From positions 1 through 6,392 of the forward strand of contig JAKLKT010000179.1 of assembly GCA_023150495.1 (NCBI GenBank): DNA of 6,392 nt. Reading direction: 5' to 3'. Within the stretch, counting starts at the first letter, position 1, and every line of letters starts with the position of its first letter. Positions 1 through 6,000 of this stretch are shown here, piece after piece. Under the pieces are notes generated by a model. The model did no database searches. It was not told the DNA's origin and saw only the letters and a list, made by a program, of their open reading frames with translations. Both the position numbers and the translations under genes were made by a program. This stretch comes from Planctomycetota bacterium. GTDB lineage: Bacteria > Planctomycetota > PLA2.

Positions 1-381
1 GGCGGGGCCCGCGCGCGTGTGCGCCACCTCGTCCTGCCGGCGCTCGCGGACGCGCTCGGCGAGGACCCGGTGCCGCTCCTCTGCCGGATCGGCGACCTCG
101 CCCTCGCGGTCCGGGAGGTCCTTCATGCCCGCGCGTCCGGGCTTGCCCCCGCCGCGGGCCGGCTCCGGCTCCTCGCGGAGCCGCGCGCGGCGTTCCCGTA
201 CCTCGTCGAGGCGCTCCGGCCGGAGGGTCCGCCGCTGACCTCGACGGGCTACGCGGCGCTCCGGGCCTTCCTCCAGGCGGGACGGAGGGCCGAGCACGTC
301 ACGGGAGGAGGGGAGCGCTGGGGGCTCGACGGCGACGCCGTCACCGTACGAAGCAGGGGGGCGTGGGGGGACGGCGCCTAG
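1..381 (+). CDS. tilS: tRNA(Ile)-lysidine synthetase, C-terminal part (5' end outside window)
   Basis: The reading frame is open from the first base and ends at TAG 379-381, giving 126 residues of a gene that begins upstream. TilS is cytoplasmic and converts the wobble cytidine of tRNA-Ile(CAU) to lysidine with ATP, so that the tRNA reads AUA. The N-terminal ATP-pyrophosphatase domain with its SGGxDS loop is not in the window, so the call rests on the tail. Residues 8-15 (RHLVLPAL) resemble the 'R..lR..llP.L' segment that follows the TilS catalytic domain. A helical stretch comes next, and residues ~80-112 (an 'LRAFLQAG' helix, then TGGGER and a short beta strand) resemble the 'lPGG..v.r....l.v' element of TilS middle/C-terminal regions. 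GTG codons at 17 and 19 are internal, not starts. The gene ends 7 bases from the convergent tatA stop. The assignment is probable; another protein with a similar helical tail is possible. Confidence 0.6.
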   Translation, partial: GGARARVRHLVLPALADALGEDPVPLLCRIGDLALAVREVLHARASGLAPAAGRLRLLAEPRAAFPYLVEALRPEGPPLTSTGYAALRAFLQAGRRAEHVTGGGERWGLDGDAVTVRSRGAWGDGA

Positions 382-388
382 CGCGCAG

Positions 389-616
389 TCACTCGCCGGT
401 CTTCGTCTTCTCGCCCGCCTTCTCGTCCAGCTTCTTCGCCGGTTCGTCGGCGGAGGGCTCCCCGCGCAGCCCCTTCTTGAACTCCGTCATCGAGGAGCCG
501 AGGCTGCGGGCGAGCTTCGGCAACTTGCTGCTGCCGAACAGCAGGAGCAGTACAGCGAGGATCAGGATGATCTCGCCGGCCCCGAGATTCTGGAGGAACG
601 CGAAGGGAAGCGTCAC
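389..616 (-). CDS. tatA: Sec-independent (Tat) protein translocase subunit TatA/TatE-type
   Basis: This 75-residue protein has the classic TatA layout. A short N-terminus ending in NLGAGE (Glu15) leads into one transmembrane helix (~residues 15-27, IILILAVLLLLFG). A Phe-Gly hinge (27-28) follows, then an amphipathic helix containing KLPKLARSLGSSMTEFKKG (31-49) and a charged, Lys/Glu-rich tail. TatA oligomerises in the cytoplasmic membrane and forms the passage for folded proteins bearing twin-arginine signals, together with TatB and TatC, which are not in this window. The length and the short tail favour TatA/E over TatB. The start is GTG 614-616: an in-frame TAG lies at 626-628 and no other standard start codon lies between it and the TM helix. 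There is no separated Shine-Dalgarno site; AAGG directly abuts the GTG. A TAGAAT box ends 6 bases upstream, so the mRNA may be leaderless. The gene is convergent with the tilS-like gene. Confidence 0.9.
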   Translation of the reverse strand: MTLPFAFLQNLGAGEIILILAVLLLLFGSSKLPKLARSLGSSMTEFKKGLRGEPSADEPAKKLDEKAGEKTKTGE

Positions 617-622
617 CCTTGG

Positions 623-628
623 ATTCTA
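623..628 (-). promoter_or_regulatory. Candidate -10 box (TAGAAT) for tatA
   Basis: On the minus strand TAGAAT (5 of 6 matches to TATAAT) is followed by six bases and then the tatA GTG. Transcription normally begins about 7 bases after a -10 box, so the predicted first transcribed base is at or beside the start codon, which implies a leaderless mRNA. I found no convincing -35 hexamer at 16-18 bases upstream. The same hexamer occurs at 3004-3009 ahead of the kinase gene. The box also contains the TAG stop that blocks upstream extension of tatA. Confidence 0.4.
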
Positions 629-642
629 CCTTGACCCGGCAA

Positions 643-669
643 GGGGCCGCGGAACGTTTCCGGGGCCCC
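643..669 (-). terminator. GC-rich hairpin after the propeller lipoprotein gene, probable terminator
   Basis: The arms GGGGCC (643-648) and GGCCCC (664-669) pair, as do CGGAA (650-654) and TTCCG (658-662), leaving one mismatch (649/663) and a 3-base loop. The hairpin begins about 20 bases past the lipoprotein stop and ends just upstream of the tatA -10 box. On the minus strand it is followed only by TTGCC, so it lacks a true U-tract and is not a classic intrinsic terminator. A smaller inverted repeat, GTCCC-GTC-GGGAC (670-682), lies beside it, closer to the lipoprotein stop. The position between two same-strand genes suggests it ends or stabilises the lipoprotein transcript. Confidence 0.45.
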
Positions 670-690
670 GTCCCGTCGGGACACGGTCCG

Positions 691-2163
691 CTACCGGGGG
701 TAGAAGCCGTAGACGACGGCGTTCCCGCCGACCAGGTAGAGGTTCGCGCTGCTCGTGTTGACCGGGATCAGCCGCACGCCGGCGATGGAGACCGTCTCGC
801 CGGCGGGCTCGCCGGTCCACATGTCGAGCGCGACCAGCTTGTCGCCCTTCTTCGCGATGAGCTTCTCGCCCATCCGCGCGAGGATCGCGTCGTAGTCCTT
901 GTCCTGCCACAGCGGCCGGCTGCCGTGGTCCTCGACCTTGACCACCGTCGCGCCGATCAGCACCTCGGAGTCGTTGTAGAGCGGGGCGCGCTCGACCGGC
1001 GCGTTGCGGTTGACCCGGAAGGAGCCGCCCGAGGCGGTGAGGATCTCGCCCTCGAGCTTGAAGGTCACGCCGCCGATCGTGGCCGGCTGGCCCGAACGGA
1101 CCCAGCGGGTCTTGCCGTCCTCGGGACCGCCGCTGATCTTCAGCGCGTAGATCACGTTCACGGTGTCGAAGGCGCAGAGGCCCTTCGTCATCGGCACGAC
1201 GCAGACCGGCCCGAACACCTTCGGGCCGCCGCGCGCCGTGCGCGCGGTGGCGTGCGTCCAGCGCCGGGCGCCGGTGATCCGGTTGAGGCAGTAGACGACG
1301 CCCTCGCGGTCGACGACGAACACCGAGCCGGCGTCGGACGCGGTGTCCTCCGTCACGTGGATGTCGTAGTCGACGCCCGCCTCGAGGAGCGCCTCCCAGC
1401 GCGTCGGCCCCACGGGCGGGAAGCCGTAGTTCGTGGCGTCCATGCACGTGACGAGGCCCGTGCGCGTCACGAAGTAGAGCTTCGGGTCGGTCGAGGGGCC
1501 GCCCACCACCGGGCTCGTGAGGATGTCCCCGGGCGCGCGGTACCCCCAGCCGACCTGGCCGGTGACCATGCTGAAGGACTCGATGTTCTTGTTGTTCCGC
1601 GGGCTGCCCAGCGACGGGATGTAGAACGTGTCGTTCCCGACCGCGGCGCCGCCCGTCGGGGTGAAGGGCAGCTCCTTCGGGGGCATCGTGACGCCCTCGA
1701 GGCCGCCCGACATGAACTGGAGCGCGCCGCGCCCGGTGAAGGCCTCGAGGCAGTGCGCGTAGTGCGGCGACACGAGAACCACGGTGTCGCCGTTCGAGGC
1801 CACCGGGAAGGCGGTCGGCTCCATCAGGTCCGACGCCCAGCTCGCCTGGAGGGTCCCGCGCTGGAAGGCGTAGACCCGCGGCTTCTTCTCGCTCGTCTCG
1901 AGGAGGAGCAGGTCGCCCGTCAGGTGCGCCTGCGCGAAGCGGATCTGCTCGCCCTTGCGGTCCTGGTTGAGGTCGATCCGGAGCGGACGCCCCTCGATCC
2001 CGAGACCCATGAGCGCGATCTCGACCGCGTCGCGTCCGACCGGGGCCATCGCCCCGGTGCCGCTCTTGGCGCGCCCCTGGTCGCCGCCGGACTTGCTCGT
2101 CGTGCTGCTCTTGCAGGCCATCGTCGCCGCGATGAACGCGACGAACACCAGGCGCTTGGTCAT
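691..2163 (-). CDS. Predicted lipoprotein with PQQ-like beta-propeller repeats
   Basis: The protein has 490 residues. The start ATG 2161-2163 is chosen because GGAGG (2171-2175) lies 7 bases upstream and because the N-terminus is a lipoprotein signal: Lys3-Arg4, a hydrophobic core (5-15), and a lipobox-like T14-M15-A16-C17. A Ser/Thr/Gly/Lys-rich tether (~18-40) follows the Cys. The rest is a series of beta-rich blade-like segments, for example RVYAFQRGTLQASW (96-109), VVLVSPHYAHCLEAFTGRG (128-146), ESFSMVTGQVGWGY (195-208), KLYFVTRTGLVTCMDA (228-243), SVFVVDREGVVYCLNRITG (280-298) and KLVALDMWTGEPAGE (442-456). The recurring 'hydrophobic strand - ALD/CLN - x-x-TG - x-x-x-W' pattern is typical of PQQ/quinoprotein-like propellers, as in BamB. 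Residues ~380-430 depart from this pattern. No quinoprotein dehydrogenase catalytic motif was recognised, so a binding or scaffold role is more likely than an enzyme. The partner is unknown. An in-frame ATG at 2209-2211 would add 16 residues but has no comparable ribosome site and would bury the signal. Confidence 0.85.
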   Translation of the reverse strand: MTKRLVFVAFIAATMACKSSTTSKSGGDQGRAKSGTGAMAPVGRDAVEIALMGLGIEGRPLRIDLNQDRKGEQIRFAQAHLTGDLLLLETSEKKPRVYAFQRGTLQASWASDLMEPTAFPVASNGDTVVLVSPHYAHCLEAFTGRGALQFMSGGLEGVTMPPKELPFTPTGGAAVGNDTFYIPSLGSPRNNKNIESFSMVTGQVGWGYRAPGDILTSPVVGGPSTDPKLYFVTRTGLVTCMDATNYGFPPVGPTRWEALLEAGVDYDIHVTEDTASDAGSVFVVDREGVVYCLNRITGARRWTHATARTARGGPKVFGPVCVVPMTKGLCAFDTVNVIYALKISGGPEDGKTRWVRSGQPATIGGVTFKLEGEILTASGGSFRVNRNAPVERAPLYNDSEVLIGATVVKVEDHGSRPLWQDKDYDAILARMGEKLIAKKGDKLVALDMWTGEPAGETVSIAGVRLIPVNTSSANLYLVGGNAVVYGFYPR

Positions 2164-2170
2164 GGACCGT

Positions 2171-2175
2171 CCTCC
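2171..2175 (-). promoter_or_regulatory. Shine-Dalgarno site GGAGG of the propeller lipoprotein gene
   Basis: GGAGG on the minus strand is separated from ATG 2161-2163 by 7 bases, near the optimum. It decides in favour of this start over the in-frame ATG 48 bases upstream and places the lipoprotein signal peptide at the N-terminus. Confidence 0.75.
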
Positions 2176-2240
2176 ACGCTTGCCGTCACCCACTCGCGGG
2201 CCCTTCGCCATGCGCCGGGTCGTCCGCGAACGAGCGCGCC

Positions 2241-2270
2241 ACGATACAAAAACCGCCTTCCGAGTGTCAA
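2241..2270 (-). promoter_or_regulatory. Sigma-70-type promoter for the propeller lipoprotein gene
   Basis: On the minus strand a perfect TTGACA (2265-2270) is followed, 18 bases later, by TATCGT (2241-2246; 4 of 6 to TATAAT). The T-rich end of the spacer is unusual in this GC-rich sequence. Transcription would begin near 2234, giving an untranslated leader of about 70 bases before ATG 2163. This is the best-matching promoter in the window. It lies in the 165-base divergent region shared with yggS. Confidence 0.5.
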
Positions 2271-2296
2271 GGCCGTTCTGGGCTTCGTCGCGAGCG

Positions 2297-2318
2297 TATC
2301 CTTTTGTCCATGCGGGAG
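2297..2318 (+). promoter_or_regulatory. Candidate -10 box and ribosome-binding site for yggS
   Basis: TATCCT (2297-2302; 4 of 6 to TATAAT) would place the transcript start around 2309-2310. GGGAG (2314-2318) then lies 10 bases before the yggS ATG, so the leader would be about 20 bases. No good -35 element was found around 2274-2280. With the lipoprotein promoter at 2241-2270 this accounts for most of the divergent intergenic region 2164-2328; nothing else was recognised there. Confidence 0.3.
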
Positions 2319-2328
2319 TTAGCGCGTC

Positions 2329-3006
2329 ATGCCTGAGATCGAGCGGCGGCTGAGGGACATTCGCGGGCGGATCGGAGCGGCGCTCGCCCGCGGTGCCGAC
2401 CCCCGCCGCGAGGTCACGATCGTGGCCGTGACGAAGACGAGGCCCGCTTCGGTCGTCGACGAAGTCGCGTCGCTCGGCGTCCTCGACATCGGCGAGAGCC
2501 GGGTCCAGGAGGCGGCCTCGAAAGCGCCCCTCGTGCGCGCCGCCGTGCGGTGGCACCTCGTGGGCCACCTGCAGCGGAACAAGGCGCGGCGGGCCGCGGA
2601 GCTCTTCTCCGTGATCCACTCGCTCGACTCCATCCCCCTCGTCGAGGCGCTCGGGGCGACGGGACGGAGGCTGCAGGCATTCGTCGAGGTCAACGTCGCC
2701 GGGGACGTCCGGAAGCACGGCGCCCGCCCCGAGGACGCGCGCGCCCTCCGGCTGGCGGCGCTCCGGACCGGGACGGTCGAGGTGCTCGGCCTCATGACGG
2801 TGCCCCCGGTCGAGGCCGACCCCCGTCCCGTGTTCCGGGCGCTCCGGGAGCTCCTCGGCGAGCTGAACCGGGCCGGCGACGGCCCGCCTCTCCGGTCCCT
2901 CAGCATGGGGATGAGCGGGGACTACGAGACCGCCGTCGAGGAAGGAGCCACCCATGTGCGAATCGGGACCGCACTTGTGGGGGCAAGGAGTCCCACCGGC
3001 CGTTAG
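2329..3006 (+). CDS. yggS: YggS/PLPBP family pyridoxal phosphate homeostasis protein
   Basis: The protein has 225 residues, the usual length for this family of single-domain alanine-racemase-like TIM barrels. Members bind pyridoxal 5'-phosphate in the cytoplasm and buffer vitamin B6 and amino/keto acid pools; no enzyme activity is established. The PLP lysine is K36 in VAVTKTRP (32-39). Other hallmarks follow in order: GESRVQE (55-61, usually GEN..QE), WHLVGHLQRNK (75-85), IHSLDS (96-101), the VNVAGDVRKHG segment (121-131) with K129, GLM (154-156), the phosphate-binding SMGMSGDYE (192-200), and GATHVRIGTALVGAR (206-220, usually ending FGxR). The Asn-to-Ser change at S57 and Phe-to-Val at V217 are small departures. 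The ATG start has GGGAG 10 bases upstream. The gene leads a plus-strand cluster with the kinase and yggU genes. Confidence 0.95.
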   Translation: MPEIERRLRDIRGRIGAALARGADPRREVTIVAVTKTRPASVVDEVASLGVLDIGESRVQEAASKAPLVRAAVRWHLVGHLQRNKARRAAELFSVIHSLDSIPLVEALGATGRRLQAFVEVNVAGDVRKHGARPEDARALRLAALRTGTVEVLGLMTVPPVEADPRPVFRALRELLGELNRAGDGPPLRSLSMGMSGDYETAVEEGATHVRIGTALVGARSPTGR

Positions 3007-3009
3007 AAT
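3004..3009 (+). promoter_or_regulatory. Candidate internal -10 box (TAGAAT) ahead of the kinase gene
   Basis: TAGAAT (5 of 6 to TATAAT) begins with the TAG stop codon of yggS. It would start a transcript near 3015 with a leader of about 40 bases, uncoupling kinase expression from yggS. No -35 hexamer sits at the standard distance; TTGTGG at 2975-2980 is 23 bases away, which is too far. The hexamer matches the one upstream of tatA. Confidence 0.35.
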
Positions 3010-3022
3010 GCGGGTGGGACGC

Positions 3023-3040
3023 CTCGGCCGGGAGGCCGGG
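3023..3040 (+). other. Small hairpin with a GGGA tetraloop in the yggS-kinase gap
   Basis: CTCGGCC (3023-3029) can pair with GGCCGGG (3034-3040) through seven pairs, one of them T-G, closing a GGGA loop of the GNRA type. It lies between the yggS stop and the kinase ribosome site and has no U-tract. It could be a leader structure affecting kinase translation or a processing/attenuation element. Overlapping GC-rich pairings (CCGG at 3036-3039 with 3043-3046) compete with it, so it may also be a by-product of base composition. Confidence 0.3.
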
Positions 3041-3047
3041 CGCCGGC

Positions 3048-3052
3048 GGAGG
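3048..3052 (+). promoter_or_regulatory. Shine-Dalgarno site GGAGG deciding the kinase start
   Basis: GGAGG overlaps the first base of the in-frame GTG at 3052, so it cannot serve that codon. It lies 5 bases before TTG 3058, an acceptable spacing. No other purine-rich site lies at a usable distance from GTG 3052 (a GGGAGG at 3030-3035 is 16 bases away). This favours TTG 3058 as the real start, two codons shorter. Confidence 0.55.
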
Positions 3053-3057
3053 TGCTT

Positions 3058-6000
3058 TTGTTCGTCCTTCACGTCACCCGCGGGCCCGACCAGGGCAAGA
3101 AACTCCCCCTGGAGCGCGGCAAGACCTACACGGTCGGCTGCAACGAGGACGCCTCGCTTGTCCTCACGGACCCGCTGGTCCTCAAGGGCCACTGCTCCCT
3201 CGAGGTCTCGGACCAGGGCGTCATCCTCCGGAACCACACGGCGACCGCGGGGACGTTCGTCGGCGACCAGAAGATCTCGCAGGCCACGCTCAAGCCGAAC
3301 GCGACCTTCCGCATCGGCGCGACGGTGCTCGGCCTCGCCGCGGCGCCCGCGCCGGCCGCGAAGCCCAAGGCCCCCCCGCCCCCGGACCCCCTGGTGGGTC
3401 GCATCGTCGGCGGCTACAAGCTGAACGAGCTCGTCGGCGCGGGCGGGATGGGGAAGGTCTACCGGGCGACGCAGCTGTCCCTCCACCGCGATGTCGCGTT
3501 CAAGGTGCTGCGCGACCAGCACGTGAAGGACAAGGGGTTCCGGGACCTCTTCATCAACGAGGCCCGGGCGGCCGCCCAGCTCATCCATCCGAACGTCGTG
3601 CAGGTCTACGACGCGGGCACCGAGGGCGACCTCGTCTATTTCTCGATGGAGTTCCTCGGCAAGGGCTCGATCGAGGAGATCCTCGAGAAGGAGAAGAAGA
3701 TCCCCTGGGAGCAGGCGATCCTCCAGGTGCTCGAGGCGGCGCACGGCCTCGAGTACGCGGAGAGCAAGGGGATCGTCCACCGGGACATCAAGCCCGACAA
3801 CCTCATGCTCAACGAGGACGGCCGGGTGAAGATCGCCGACCTCGGTCTCGCGAAGCGGGGCGAGGGCGAGGAGGACGCGGGCGTCATCGGCACGCCGCAC
3901 TTCATCCCGCCCGAGCAGGCGCTCGGCAAGGAGGTCGACCACCGGGCCGACATCTACAGCCTCGGCGCCACGTTCTTCCGGATGATCACGGGGACGACGC
4001 TCTTCACCGGCAAGACGGCGAAGGAGATCGTCCTCAAGCACATCAAGGAGCCGCCGCCCGCGGCGTCGTCCGTGGACGAGACGGTCCCGGACGACCTCGA
4101 TCTCGTCATCGCGAAGATGCTCGCGAAGGACACGGCGCAGCGCTACCAGTCCGCGAAGGACGTGATCGCCGCGCTCGAGGAGGTCTGCGCCCACCACGGC
4201 ATCAAGGGCGCGATCATCAAGAAGGGCGTCGGCAAGAAGGTCCTGATCCCGCTCGTCCTGCTGCTGCTCGTCGCCGGCGTGACGGTCTGGTACCTCGCGT
4301 CCCGCGGGCCCCAGACCGTCTTCGATCCCGAGGCGGCCGCGGCTGCCGCGGAGGCGAACAAGCAGCGGGAGGAAGCGGAGCAGAAGGCGAGGGAGGAGGC
4401 CCGGAAGGGGCGGCTGAGCGATGCCACCGCCAAGCTCGCCATGCGGGAGAAGGCCCGCAGCGACCTGAGGGCAGAGGTCCCCATCTCCTCCGTGTACGAC
4501 GATCTGAGCAAGGCCTCCCAGCTGGAGGACAAGTGGCTCTTTGTCGCCAAGGAGCTGGAGGAGTTCGGGAACAGCCCGCTCGCGAAGGAGTTCGAGCAGG
4601 AGGCGGAGTTCTCGTCGAGGGCGCTCAAGCAGGCCAAGGAGATCCGCGACGAGCTCGCCAAGTGGGACGAATCCGCCCAGGACAAGCGCGAGAAGCAGGA
4701 CGCGAAGCTCAACGAGATCAAGGAGATCGACGCGAAGCAGCGCGCGCTGCTCACCGAGTACAGGGCGAATCGCCGATACGAGAACGCCGTCAATCTCTGC
4801 GACGCCGCCGGCACGGGGAAGCCCCAGAAGGACGATCCGTTCGCGCCCGTCGTCACGTGGAAGTGGGTGAGCCCGGTCGTTCCCTCCCTGACGCTCGACG
4901 CGATGGAGTTCAAGCGGATCAGGGACGCCGTCGAGGAGTCCCGGAAGTACTTCCGCGACGAGAGGCCGAGGATCCTCAGTGAGGCGAAGACCGTCGCCGA
5001 CGTGGCCATCAAGGAGGCGAAGGATCTCGCGGCGGAGGCCGACCCCGCCGCGATCGACGCCGCCATCAAGAAGCTCGACGAGGTCCGCAAGTTCCGCGAC
5101 GAGGCCGGCCCGCCCAACGCGGAGATCGGCGACCTCATCGCGGGTGCCCGCGAGCAGCAGGTGCGGCTCGAGGGCGTGGTCGCCCAGCGCACGGCGAAGA
5201 GCCTCGGCGAGGACCGTGTGCGCGTCCGCGATCTCCAGCGGCTCATCTGCAGCCTCGACCCGGAGATGCCGAACCACGTGATGAGCTGCGACTTCCCGGG
5301 CGCGATCGGCCAGTGGCAGCAGCTCATCGCCAACGACAGGATCAAGACGCCGCTCTACCGGCGGTTCGCCAAGGAACGCATCGCCATGCTCCAGTGGTGC
5401 GAGTTCCTCTTCGGGCGGTTCCACGTGGATGTCGTGCTGATGGAGACGGAGGGCGGCGCGAGGCCGCTGAAGACGCTCGCCCTCGACCGCATCCCGTTCC
5501 CGGGGGACGAGCTGAAGGACGCGACGCTCACCGGCAAGGACGCGGAGCGCTACAAGTTCGCCATCGCGAAGCCCCGCAACAAGCAGACCGTGTTCCCGCT
5601 CGGCGACTTCCCCATGGACTGGGTCTACAACTCGGTCTTCCTGCACCTGAACGAGCCGCGCTGGGTCGAGGTGACGCCCGAGATCCAGTTCGCGCTCGGA
5701 GCCTTCTGCTTCGAGACCATGCAGTACAAGGACGCGGTCCGCCACTTCGAGGAGGTGCTCCGGACGGGCGACGAGCGGCTCGCCGCCGCGGCCCGCTCCC
5801 TGAGGACCCGGGCCGAGCTCGAGGCGAAGGCGCGGGCGGACTACGAGGCGCTCCTCCGCGAGTACGACGCGGCGACCGCGTCCTCGGCCATGGATGCGAT
5901 CAAGGAGAAGGTCAACGCCTTCCGTGCGCAGCACGAGGGCACGCTCTTCTACCTCGACGTCATGGACCCGACGAACCCCGGCGACGCGCTGAAGATCGAG

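Noticed and set aside
2209..2211. In-frame ATG giving a lipoprotein 16 residues longer.
   Set aside because: It has no good ribosome site, would place an arginine/glycine-rich segment before the signal peptide, and the downstream ATG has GGAGG at ideal spacing.
619..2322. A 567-codon plus-strand frame opposite the lipoprotein gene.
   Set aside because: It is antisense to a clear lipoprotein gene, is very rich in Arg/Asp/His/Ala, and shows no recognisable motif. It is a composition artefact.
2550..4982. An 810-codon plus-strand frame overlapping yggS and the kinase domain in another frame.
   Set aside because: It is rich in Gly/Arg/Pro with no family features, while the alternative frame carries complete YggS and kinase motifs.
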